Assembly: GCA_037447655.1 (NCBI GenBank)
Contig: JBBHKE010000393.1
Span: 1 to 64,000 of the forward strand
Source of the DNA: Zygnema cylindricum
Lineage: Eukaryota > Streptophyta > Zygnematophyceae > Zygnematales > Zygnemataceae
Direction: 5' to 3'
Length of the DNA stretch: 64,000 nucleotides
Position 1 is the first letter of the stretch, and each line of letters begins with the position of its first letter. This document shows positions 11,704 to 23,312 of this stretch, in pieces. The translations under genes were made by a program, and so were the position numbers. Under the pieces are notes generated by a model. That model did no database searches. It was not told where the DNA came from and saw only the letters and a program-made list of their open reading frames with translations.

Positions 11704-13045
11704 GGAGGGAACGAATTTTCACATTTTCCGCCGAGGGTATGGGGATCGAGGGGACATTTATGTAAAAGGGTTGGGGTTCGAATGTGGCTCGTTGAGGAGA
11801 CAACTTGACAAAGTGGGACGACCTTGAGACGTTGTTACGCAATTGTAAATACGTTGGAGACTACGCGGAAGAGGAGTGGGACGCTCGTCGTTTTTAAGGG
11901 TCTATAGGGAGAGGTTGGGAAGAAGATATTGTACCAAAACACGAACTCGCCCCGAAACCATACCCATGTTTCTCAAATATCGGATGACATTTTAGTACCA
12001 CATAGGTACCTGTACTTTAGAAATTATAGGTACAAACCATAAGCGTGAGTAAACTTTTGTATACATTCAACTCTAAAATTTGAGGCAAAGTTTCAACATA
12101 GTTTTTTATTTTAAACGCTTATTTAGTAAAAACGTTTTTCCGGCAACATAGGTGCAACCCTTACATTGCTTTCACAACCACTTTAATAAAATGATTTTAT
12201 AGTTCACCTCCATTAGTAGGTAAATATATACATAGGAATTGTTGGTATTATTGGTTAATAACCGCAATGTTGTATAAAACTATGTATGATGCGTACAAAT
12301 GTTCGAATCCATAGTAGCTACACCTATTCTATTCTCTCTAAATTTCACGCTTGCTCCATTCACCACCACCCTCGGGTTCAGGCTCGACCTCCTTTATCCA
12401 CCTTTCTGTGGTTATCGCGTTTTCTCGTGTGATCGTGTCATTCACCCCGATGGAGTCTATTTGTTTTGGTTCTCTCATGAACGAGAGTTCACCCATAAAC
12501 ACAATAATATTTGCGACAACATTGAGAATATTGCTTATGAGGGTTATTATTCTGTTCGACGAGAGGTTTTATATATTATTCCTTCGCGTCGGGTAGGTAT
12601 CGTACTAGTAGATGGTGCCCGACATATATTTGGTGACATTGTTTTGGCGAACCCTGCATTGGATACAATTGTTGGTCAAACGGCTAACATGTTTGAGTAG
12701 TTTCACGTGACACGACTAAGAGGAAGGAGCGGTAGTATGCACACCGAGATACTGTGGATGACTTTATTCTGACGGTCGAGATATTTGGTTGGTTGGGAGC
12801 TACTTTAGATGATTTCCTTTGTACTTGCTGTCCGCGGTCTTTCGAGAGAAGGGTCCTCTTTCGTCGATTCTTATTTCTTTATACTGTTAATGTTTATCTG
12901 GGGCTTTACAACGAGTGCATGCTTCTATCCTCCTTTTATTGGCTATTGCTATTACGGACCGTCTACGTTTTTTCGAAACTCTCTCAACGTGCCCCCTCGA
13001 GCCTGAGGGTGTCCATGGGTAGCTTTGAGTGCATTTTTAGCTAGG
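11704..13045. other. Region with decayed open frames, no gene assigned
   Basis: A plus-strand open frame of 133 codons (12299-12700) is followed by overlapping frames to about 13040. They read like successive pieces of one decayed coding sequence, but I see no known domain. Possible transposon remnant. Not called as a gene. Confidence 0.25.
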
Positions 13046-13264
13046 TACTCCGCGTATCGTGATTAGTGTTAATAATTTATTCGCCACTTAAAACATCTTT
13101 CCTCTGTAGACATTTGTGTGATGCTCAATTTGAGATCGCCAACCAGCAGCTGAGAATTCTACCTTTCAATCGCAACCGTCAGATCCACAATCCGACGTGT
13201 GTAAGGAGAAAATATGTTTTAAGCGGCAAAAAAAACATTAACACTAATAGCGGTTCATGGTGTA
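13046..13264. mobile_element. MITE family 1 (long type), copy
   Basis: 219 bp, from TACTCCGCGTATCGTGATTAG to AATAGCGGTTCATGGTGTA. The interior matches the copies at 945 and 52547 (cgccacttaaaacatc, tacctttcaatcgcaacc, gaaaatatgttttaag). Ends are diverged from the consensus at a few bases. Confidence 0.75.
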
Positions 13265-15059
13265 GTGTTGGTTAGGGAACATTATTCTGTCATTGTTTTT
13301 GTGCTTCTTTCTTCTTTGATGTCTTTGATTGTCGTGCCCTTTTTCTGCTTTTTTGTTTATTTCACACTGTTTTTTCATTGTGCTCGCTTTCATTGACGTC
13401 TAATTTTTCAGTTTCGTATTGGCCATCCACTTGTTTGGTTCCCATGTACTAAAAAGGGTTTACCATTGCGCCTTCTTAATGAAGTCTTGTTATAACAAAA
13501 AGACGTACAATTTATATAATTAGTGCTACTACTTGTAATAGCACCAATAATCACTAAAAACGGTGTTCGGATATTCATTTCAAAGGCGAAGATGTAGGGA
13601 AATTGCAAAATGTTTCTCGCAAAATGTACTTTCAGATAATTCTCAACAATGAAAATAATCATATGTATAACGACTGTACAATTGGTACTGCCTGTACATG
13701 AGAACTCAAGATTTTCGCTAGATAATTTTTGGTACCCAATTTTTTTAAAAAGGGAGCAGTCAGTTATTTCAAAACAATTTACTTTTTGAGCTCAAAATTT
13801 TCAATTTACCACAGCTTCTATCAATGACCGAAACTGTAGTGGCTGTGATTTCTTATGAACACACCCAATTTTATGATTTTTTGTTATTAAAAGTGATTCT
13901 TTATCCAATCAATAGGCCACTACTGCTAGTACACTTTGTCCTCTATCAACTTTCTCGCTAATAATGGTTTAAACGATGATCCTATACATAACCGGTCAGT
14001 TGAAAAAATAAATATTGACAGTCAAAATAAAAAAAAGTCGTCAATTTAACACACTCTATAATCTGTAATTCTATATTTCCGTTGGATCTGGAAGACTGGA
14101 CATTTACAGTCTTTACTATAAAGTATTTACTGCCATGACATAACCAGATAAAGTATTTACCGCCATTATATATCCATATTGTTTCTAACATATTCCCGAA
14201 CTCATCGACACAAACCGAACTATTTTCCTTTATAGAAACAATAATACATTTAAAAATGATTGGAAACATATTTACTTTCCTTCTTGAAAACAACCGAAGG
14301 CAATGCGGTTTCTGTACCAGTTTTAGAGATGTCACGAGAAACAAAAAGGGAGAAGAAACAGTATTTTGCAACAAATTTCTTGCAAATCTAAAAAAAACGT
14401 CACATCACTCTTCGTAACATATAACTCATAGCCTAACTCGGCGAACCTGTCAAAATGTAAAAGGAATGAATTTGAACATACATCACCCGCTGTAACAAAC
14501 TATACTGTGACGTGACAACTGTATATGCCCTAATTCGATTTTAATTCACCTTCACTCAAATTGTTTAAATTGCTTAAATCTTGACAATTACGACACTTTG
14601 AGAAAAAAAAAAGGGTCACAAAAATTGGATGGTAAGCGGGATATTTTTTTTTTGTCCACCTACCAACCACCCACTCCAAAACCTCAAATGGGAATTACTT
14701 GCCAAAAAAGTTCCAGAGTAAATATTATATTTCCCCATTCCCAATCCAAAAATCAACAATGTTTCCACTATTTTTACTTACTGTAAAATAGCCAATTTTT
14801 GTTCCTGATTAATCTTCCTTCAAGGAATTACTAACCAATCCTTAATCGATATTTGTACAACTTTCCATTTTGTTCATAGAAAGAAAAACTATTCAGGAAA
14901 CTATTAAAAAACCCTTCAAAAACCCTAAAAAGCCATTGTATTCCAAGCATAAAAGGCCGAGAAAAGTCCGAAAAGAGACTCACGATGTAAAACATCAAGT
15001 CACCGAGGCTAAAAAAAAGTAAAAGCACAAAAAACCCTGAAAAAACCCTAAAAAAGCCC
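13265..15059. other. Intergenic, 3' flank of the XBAT35-like gene
   Basis: AT-rich with short unrelated open frames. The longest, 130 codons at 13982-14374 minus, has no motif I recognise. CCCTAAA-type telo-box words occur near 14920 and 15040, just downstream of the minus-strand stop codon. No RNA gene seen. Confidence 0.35.
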
Positions 15060-18000
15060 TTAAACTTGATAAACCTTAATAATCTCTCGAATAGGAGCGC
15101 GACACATGGGACATTCTCCCCTTGCGTTTTTTATTTCTTGCAAGCAGTCCATACAACACGCCAGGTGTCCACACGGTACACAAGCGCCTTGTTTAGGGGC
15201 ATCCAGACAAACACAACATCGAGTTTCGTCTTTTGTGGACAAGGAATTAGTGAAGATGGGAGCCTTGACAGGTGTCGTGTCTACAGAGGGATAGTGAATT
15301 GCCTCTGCAAGTTGAGGAGGAAGGGGAGGAGCGGAAGGAGATACTTCCTGTATAGGAGGGACAGTCGACTGATGTGAGGAATTTCCGGATTGAGGAGGAG
15401 GAGGAGAAGGACGAGACCCACTCGGTACTGATTCTCCTTCTCCCCAACCATTATAACTCGTCGATTGAGGAACGGGAAGCCAATCGCTATTTCCAACACT
15501 TTCCGGACGATTTCCCGTACTTCCTGTACTTCCGTTGGTATTATTGGCCGTCGGTCTTTGTGGTGGAGGAGGAGGAGCAGTTGGGTTAGAGGAACCCCAA
15601 CCGCCATAAGATCCCTCTCCCTCATTCCTTCCCTCTCCACCCCACCCTCCATAACTGTCACTGCTCGAAGCTTCTTGTTGACGTAAATTGTTTTCGTGTT
15701 CTTTCAAAGACTCACTGATCGCGAGTTTCAAAGCGACATCATCGTCGTCGAGGACCGTAGCCTTCCCTCCTCCACCGGAATTAGTGTTGCCGTAACCACT
15801 TGCAGAGACCACAGACTGGACTCCTCCGGAGGAGGGAGAAGGGAGATTGTATGGGGCCGGAGCTTGCCATTGGGGCACATTTGCAAGAGGAGGACCCTGC
15901 AATAACACCTCAACCACAGTTAACATTAATGTAAGATTTCATGTCTAAGAACTTTTAATTTCAATATTCTCCAAAACTGACATTGATTTATGATCCCATT
16001 TTTCTAGAATACAGTCATACTAACTAGGTCCCAATTTTCACACCATTTCAGCATTTTTTTCCATCTTTTTCTTCATTTGCTTCATCCCCCTCTTTCCAAT
16101 TCTCTCTCGATTATTCTAAACCCTCCGTCGACAGTCCTTTCAAACCTTTCTCATCTTTTCTTCACTTTTTCCTCTCCTTCGTCTCTCTACTCTCCCTGCT
16201 CCCACTCCTGACAAGTTCTGCCCACCTAAAAGTACAACAATTTCACGATATGATCTACTTTATTCCTGACATTTCCCAAATATATTGGGAACTGTGAGGA
16301 ACATCGTGGGGGATTAACCAGTCCGTTCATGATAATGGAGATAGACTATCACTAAGAAACAGTAGCTTTTAATATAGACCATTATACAAGTTTCATTTTG
16401 GTTGTTTGCTTGTTTTTCTAAGGTGGTAACATTCTTTCCTTAACACATTCAATAACTCCCTTTAATAGCAAAAAAATGCTGAAAATCAACGACTGTCGTA
16501 ATAGAAAAAGCAGCGACTGTCTGAATAGAAAAAACTTCTAACGTCGTCTCCTACTCATAAAAAACAGAACAAGGACATTCGTTCATATTCTCCATTATTA
16601 CAAAACCCCAGGAGAAAGTAATAGGGAGAATGCATACCAAAATTTTACTCAAAAGTATTGAGTGCGATGAGTATTGAGCAGTTCACTCATATTAGGTGAA
16701 TTAACATGAGTAAAAATGTGAACGTGATTCATATACTTTTTTAAATACTAATTTTACAAAAAGATTTGAGAAATTGAGATATAAAAGACAAAGAGGATAC
16801 CTGAGGAATTCCACGACAGGCATTGAAAGCTCTCTGTACTTGAGAGGCACAATCAGGAGTATCCTTGTCTCCCAACAACTTGTATTTATTTTCTGCAAAA
16901 AAAGCAAGGCAGAGAAGGCAACAGGTCAAGGTCAGTGGAAAGAGGTTCATCATCAAAACAAAAAAAAAATGGACACGACGGCAAAATAAACATGCAGTTT
17001 CAGTGACGAACTGACGTGCTGTTAGTCTGTCCATCCAGACTAATTATGGTCGTCAACGTAGTTAAGATGGAGTGACTAGAACGGTTTAAACTGATATTTA
17101 CGTGTCCAAATACAAACTAAGATGGTATTCACACTCGAAATCCGTTGAAATTTCCATTCTGTTTCTGACGTACATTAATTTCATCCAACAGAGACATGTG
17201 ATGGAGAAGAACTCCGGACTTAACTTCAGGATCCAATTTATAAATTATGCATGTGGCTTCCATCAACATTTTTTTTTTTTCACAACTGATTGCTTCCTGA
17301 AATTTTCGAACGAGACAGAGAACAAGAGAGACTTTGACCGTTGTTTTTTTTGAAGTTGCTTTCATGCATTCCTTAGGAATTTTGACATTCGTCATCAACC
17401 ACCACCGACAATATTCATCAGCGCAACTGTCACAAAAAGTTCAATGTGCAAAAACAATTGGAAATTTTATATGCGGTGAGCTTGTACTCTACGCGTATTA
17501 TACTCAAAAAAACCTATATAGAAAGCCTACAGTAATACACATATAATACAAGGCAACTGGATGTAGTGTTTCCAATTTATTTTGCTCATTTGAACTATGG
17601 CAACAAATTGACCACACCAAATTCCAATATAGGCACACAATCTCCATACACTGACCAAAATTTTAATCCATATTTTTCAATTTTAGTCATATTTTTCACT
17701 TTTACTGTGAGCAACTAACGAAAATTAGAGTGGATCTCTGACGGAATTCAATGTAAATGCTGCAATTTCTACAGAGCCCAAAACTGGTTTTCAATATTTT
17801 TGAAAATGGGAAAACCTCAATGTTTCAGGAAACCAATTTCAACAAAAACTATGCAACAAATGTATACAAAAATAGAAACTTTCATGCATACCATAAATTT
17901 AATCCCGGATTACCTGGATAGTATTATGACAATTGCCCAACTAGCAAAAAAAAATAATATGTTCAAACAAATTCACCCTTCAAGAATCTGGCACCGAAGA

Positions 18001-21000
18001 AAACTAAAAGAGTAAAATAAAAAAACGGAAATGAAAACAAAACGATAATTAAACATCAGTCTATCATAATTTTGCATCAGAATTAAGCTAAGGAAAATAT
18101 TATATGTTACAAGCACATACAGAGGAAAAGTTAGAGTCGACAGTATTCCAGCTTAAGGTTTCTTCCTGAAAATCGCAGGTTTAATTTTCCCTTGAATTCC
18201 TTCATGACAAGAACAAAGAGAAAGAGAAAGAGAAAGAGAAAGAGAAAGAGAAAGAGAAAGAGAAAGAGAAAGAGAAAGAGAAAGAGAAAGAGAAAGAGAA
18301 AGAGAAAGAGAAAGAGAAAGAGAAAGAGAAAGAGAAAGAGAAAGACAAAGGGAATGAAAACTCACTTGAAATCGCGTCCTCAATTACAAGAATGGGGTCA
18401 TTTGTATCTGGTTTTGCGATAGAGAGTCTTGCCACTTCCAATGCCACCTTAACATTCGGAACTGATGCCTGAAAATGCAGGATTCTAAAAAATGAGAAAA
18501 CCCTAAAAAAACCCTCTCCCCTTCCCTTATCTCTCCCTTCGTTGTTCTCTCTCCCTTTGTCTTCGCTCTCTCTCTCTCTCTCTCTCACCACTCGTACCTC
18601 TTTTGATCTCTTCCTTTTAGAATCTAACCTTCATATCCATGAGCCAGGTTTTCTTCCACGTAAAATAAACTTTTACCCTCCACAACATTTTCAATTTCAC
18701 TCGGATTCGAATGCAGAAAAAAAAAAGTAGACTGTACTAGCCTACATATTGGTTAAAACCTGTATTTGATCTTTTGTTTTACCCAATTTCAAATGACAAA
18801 AATTGTGATAAAAATGTGGCAGAGGATGGTTTTAAAACAAAACCTCTACAAAGACATGCATGCTAGCCACTTGCAATATTTCAGAACAAAATAATAATAA
18901 AAAAAATACAACAGAACACGGTTTAGAAAACTATCCACCATAATTTATAAGGACTATCCTGACTTTCAAGTGCAAAATTTCGGCAGCTTATCATAGATGT
19001 AAATAATGTTGGAACGCAGAAATAAAAAACCCTAACAACTTTCCACACAGAATGTTTCTTTTGTCTACCTGATTTGACAAGAACCATAACATTCCAACCG
19101 CGGAATTATTCCAGAGACTATTTTTCGGTGGACTGCAGAACACTCGGTTGTTCGCATACAATTCACGTGACGTATGGAGCATATGTTTTTATTTTAAAAA
19201 CTGATTCGGTAAACAACTGACCTATGATTTTGGGTAAAAAACTGACCTTCCTTTTTCGGTAAAAAACTGACCTTTCTTTTTCAGTAAAAAACTGACCTTT
19301 CTTTTTCAGTAAAAAACTGACCTTTCTTTTTGGGTAAAAAACTGACCTTTCTTTTTGGGTAAAAAAATGTCATTTTTTTTGGGTAAAAAACTGACCTTTG
19401 GAGAGGTATACATGGCAAGCTCAAAACGAGGGGGTCGTCGGGGATCCAAGGTTGTAGGGATCACAACAACCCACCTGTACCAAAAAACCGGAAACAGTTG
19501 AGAGACTCAATTTTGTACATCAACATATTTAGAGCATGTGTGACTAAAAATAAGTTTTCCTTTTGCCCACCATTATAACCATGTTTGACTAAGAGAAAGT
19601 TTTTTCTTTTGCCCATCAAATCTTCGGAGTTATAACACAAAAATTTGAATCACATTGCTACAAGTACCTCCAAAAAAAATGCTGTTTCACAGAAAAATTC
19701 TATGGAGTACTCAAAGAGACTTGAGAAAGATCCTTTTCTATCATTCCTTGAAAGGAGAAAAGTCCAGGCTCTTAGAATATGTGAACAACAACAAGTTAAG
19801 GTATCGGGGCTGAGGCGCCCCAACTTCGAACATATTCCAAAAATATATGTAAATGTAGAACGCAGAAGAAAATAAGAAAAGCAGCTACTGAGAGTGAAAA
19901 AGAAAGGATTTTAGGAGATAAATTTGCATGCACATTTTCTTAAAAACCCAATTGCTTGCGATGACCTCCAAGAAACCTGCAGTTGACAACACTTGATGTC
20001 TCATATAGCCCCTAAAGAGGGCAATACGGTCCTGAAACAAAAAGTGAAAAAGAAAAAAAAATGTTAATTCTTTCGTTACTTCATCTCATTTTTATCACTT
20101 ATCGCCAACTCTTACCAATAAACTGACAAATCATGAAGTTATAATTGACAAAACGGCATATAATGCTGACATAAACACTCCTACTTACCTCAATAAGTCG
20201 GACAGTGGTGGAATATCCTCTCTCTCTTGCCAATTGAAGTGGTGTCTGACCCACATCGTTTACTACCGTCAAATTCGCTGAATTTCCCAACATAATACAA
20301 GGACAGATATATGTGAATATGTGAGCACTCAATCGCCGAAACATTATTAGTCTGAGGAGTTTATACTACATCGTGTATCGCTATTAGGTTATGATAGCCA
20401 AATATTTAGTGTGGAATTCACTGTACTAAAATTATTTTTTCTTTAGATCCGAGTGAGGTGGATGACTTTCAACCACTTACCAAATTAGCGTTAAGAAAAA
20501 AAACAAAGTGTTACTTAAGCCGTTTTATGCTCAGGGGCCCAAAAAATTGACCGGCATCAAATTAGTGTTGTAAATGTTAATGACAGTTCTGTAATTAAGC
20601 TGTAAACCGTTTTGAGTAGCAGGCCAGTTTGAAGACTAATTTGAGCTTTCAACTTATTTGCAGTGCATGTCTATATAGCATATAAATTTCCGGGAGTCTT
20701 TTACCATGTGCGCCACTCAAATTTTGGAACCAGACTGATGGTAGAGGTTTATCGATTCTCAACGATTCTCACTGACCTCCATGCTGAAGAAGAAGATGTA
20801 ATGTCCTGTCAAGTCCCTTTCTGGCAGCATGGTGAACAGGATATCCTCCTTCCGGACCTGGAAACAGTCCACAAAATAACGAGCATAAACCTTATTTTCG
20901 GCGCAAGAAAAATAAATATTCAATTCATAAGAAGAGAATTAAACATGTAAATAAGTTCATTCATTATAAGACTGACCTCCAAATCAAGCAGAAACTTCCG

Positions 21001-23312
21001 TATCATGGAATAAGTCTTAAAATTTACCTGGTCGATAAGCGGAGACATTTGCCCCTAATTGAAGAAGAGTGGCTGCTGAGTCAAAACCTTCTGGATGATT
21101 GGAAGCTACAATCAATGGAGTCCTTCCCTTTGGATCTTTCCACTGCAAGAATAACATGAAATAATAAATCACATAACTAGCAAGTTTTGTCCACTACAGC
21201 GTGAATCGTATTAGCGTTAAGAAATAGACAGCGTAAGATTTATTTTACTGCTGTAGCTTTCTAGATAGGTTCAAACAGCGTAGACAGTTTTCAACTGCTT
21301 ACCGAATTAGGGTTAAAGACAAAAAAACATTGGAACTAATAACGCTATTTTGTGTTTAGGGGCCAAGAAAAACCAGCACCAAAGTTATAATATTAACAGT
21401 AATAGCAGCTATCTACAAAAACAACGATGCATGTTCATACGTGAATTCCTGTGAAGATATATTTGCGCCAGTTCACCATCTGTAAATGTTGCGCAGAAAA
21501 TTTTCAATATCTAGGAAACTGAAAAGAAATATTGTACTGATCCGAGGGGGCGGACATCACGATACTGATACTGTAAAAAGCACAAATCATCAAAGTAGTA
21601 CAAATAATTGACAATAATAATTGCATAATAATTGCAGACACTTGCAGATTCGACCTGATCTTGTTCATGATTGCCGGCATTGTAACAGTTCTAAAGTAAG
21701 AACTATTCATAAAATGGACATAAAATTGACTCAGCAGTACAACAAATCCACATTAATATTATAGTAGTCTACCAGTCTTACAGCTTGTTTTAATAATACA
21801 ACTGCAATATAACCAAGAAGATTACACCACCCATCGCTATTATATTATCAACGTTAATACTTTATTAGAATTAGCTCAATAAATTATGTTTCCCTATGTG
21901 GCTCATTATGGATTTCTTAACTAAGAACTAGAACTAGTGTTGTGTATCAGGTAAAAAATTATAGCGATAAATTCGATATTCGATATATCAAATATCGAAC
22001 GGTCACTTTGAAATATCGCGGTATAAATACATCAAATTATCAGCCGATATATCGGCTTAGTATGGCGATATTGAGCTTCTCGATATATCGTAGCGATATA
22101 TCAATTATCGGGTACCCAAAATTAGGTACATATCGAATATCGGCAAGGAGCCTTCGATACACAACACTACTAAGAACTGTTATTAACACTAATTTATGAT
22201 TTTGGGTCAAAAATAACTCACTCGAATCAAAGTGAATAACTCTAATAAAAATGGGCAGTGTATCTTTCTAAAATTTTGTTAAACACACTCACCAAACTCA
22301 TCAAAAGCACTAAACTTCCATCTGTATTACAGCATCCTTTTATTGTAGAATTATAATGATTTCAACAGGGACACTCTTGGCATTGCGAAGATGGATTGTG
22401 TCCATCATGTTAATGAACCTTAAGGATATCAGCAACATATGAAAGATTGATTTAAATCAGCAATGTTTTCAGCTCACACTAATGCTCATATCTTGACTAA
22501 CCTCAAAATTGCTTTTGTTACTTCTCCCTTACTCTTTATGCTAGAAAACCTTCCAGTCCAGCATTTGTTTCCCTCTACACCGTCGTTGGTACCAAGATGA
22601 AGACAAAAACTAGTATTAACAGTGCAAATCTAGTACACTGTGCATCGTTATTAGATTAAAAAAAATTATTACTGTAAAGGTTTGAGAATGTATACCACTA
22701 ATTTAGTGAAAGGAGACATGACGGATTGCAGTCCATTCCCTCAAATAGTGTTGTAAACACTATTTTATGATTTTCGGCCAAAAAACTCGCAACCAAATTA
22801 GTGATATTAACTATAACTCATACAACTTCAACACTAATAATTCTCTAACTCTGATAGCGATGTAAAATGTATTTATCTTAGGAACAGTCAACATGAATGC
22901 CTTTTGCAATTAAGTTAGGAAAACTACAATGTGAATCGCTACTAGGGTTGAGCACAACAATACGACACACGCTTTCTTTTCCCTCTGACCGTAAAATAGC
23001 GTTAATAATACTACATTTTCCGTGCATGACACTAATTAGGTGAGCAGGTTTTTGTCAATGTTGCCCGTGTTTCTATTACAATAAAACTAAATTAATAACA
23101 AAACAACAATATCTTTACTCTAATAGAGACTCACAGTACTGTCAAAAAACGCAGGAAATGAGAGAACCATTCTCAACACATTTCTGCACCAATGACTCCA
23201 TTCCACTCACTTCTAAAGAAGCCCCTTGTTGCCGAAGGGCTTTTATTGCCATCACATCTCCTCGTTGAGTGGCATGAAAGAGCTCCTCATCTTTGGACAT
23301 ACCGAGCCCCAT
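15060..23312 (-). CDS. XBAT35-like E3 ubiquitin ligase: ankyrin repeats, UIM-like motif, C-terminal RING
   Basis: Nine exons on the minus strand: 23211-23312, 21028-21142, 20777-20857, 20189-20277, 19934-20031, 19396-19474, 18366-18468, 16801-16892, 15060-15896. All join in phase to give 531 residues. The start MGLGMSKDEELFHATQRGD resembles the short N terminus of Arabidopsis XBAT35. Ankyrin repeats span ~30-129 (GRTPLIVAS, YPVHHAA, GQTPLQLARERG). ALFRGYM and WVVVIPT match the plant-specific middle region, and FNACRGIPQ marks exon 8. A UIM-like ALKLAISESLKE lies near residues 305-320. A proline/glycine-rich linker precedes IHYPSVDTTPV. A C3HC4 RING occupies ~480-520 (CCVCLDAP...CGHLACC...CPMCRAP). 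Family role: RING-dependent ubiquitin transfer to substrates bound by the ankyrins. The exon 5 donor (AT|GTGCAT) is weak. Close match in layout to XBAT34/35; exact orthology is untested. Confidence 0.88.
18212..18346. repeat. (GAAAGA)n microsatellite
   Basis: About 22 nearly perfect AAAGAG hexamers in intron 7 of the XBAT35-like gene. On the sense (minus) strand it is a (CTTTCT)n polypyrimidine run that begins about 20 bases after the exon 7 donor. Confidence 0.97.
19201..19396 (-). repeat. 25-bp tandem repeat carrying copies of the exon 6 donor
   Basis: Seven intact copies and one degenerate copy of a unit whose sense-strand core is AAAGGTCAGTTTTTTACC. CTGACCT occurs on the plus strand at 19217, 19242, 19267, 19292, 19317, 19342 and 19391, with a mutated copy at 19367. 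The last is the real 5' splice site of exon 6 of the XBAT35-like gene. The array therefore offers a ladder of near-identical donors. Confidence 0.9.
20369..20640. mobile_element. Degenerate MITE family 1 material
   Basis: Begins CATCGTGTATCGCTATTAGG and contains the 'gcgttaag...agtgttgtaa' words of the family, but the right end is poorly conserved. Lies in intron 3 of the XBAT35-like gene. Confidence 0.4.
21195..21415. mobile_element. MITE family 1 (short type), diverged copy
   Basis: Left end TACAGCGTGAATCGTATTAG. The right end, around ACAGTAATAGCAGCTATCTA, is degraded. Located in the first intron of the XBAT35-like gene. Confidence 0.5.
21935..22169. mobile_element. hAT-like non-autonomous element
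   Basis: Ends TAGTGTTGTGTATC and GATACACAACACTA are 14-bp perfect inverted repeats, and TAGTGTTG is a common hAT terminus. Flanks ACTAGAAC and CTAAGAAC may be a decayed 8-bp duplication. The 235-bp interior is built of ATATCG/CGATAT palindromes and can fold extensively. No coding. It lies in intron 1 of the XBAT35-like gene. Confidence 0.65.
22634..22872. mobile_element. MITE family 1 (short type), copy in XBAT35-like intron 1
   Basis: Left end TACACTGTGCATCGTTATTAG and right end TGATAGCGATGTAAAATGTA, both diverged from CACCGTGAATCGCTATTAG. A further partial left end lies at about 22926. Confidence 0.5.

Noticed and set aside
12299-12700. 133-codon plus-strand open frame
   Set aside because: No domain, no splice partners and adjacent frames look equally decayed. 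Kept only as part of a repeat-like region.
13982-14374. 130-codon minus-strand open frame
   Set aside because: AT-rich chance-like composition without motif or supporting context.
18192-18591. Long Lys-Arg, Ser-Leu and Ser-Phe open frames across the hexamer repeat
   Set aside because: Artefacts of translating a (GAAAGA)n microsatellite inside an intron.
19645-19875. 76-codon plus-strand frame antisense to XBAT35-like intron 5
   Set aside because: Lies between solid exons of the opposite gene and shows no motif.
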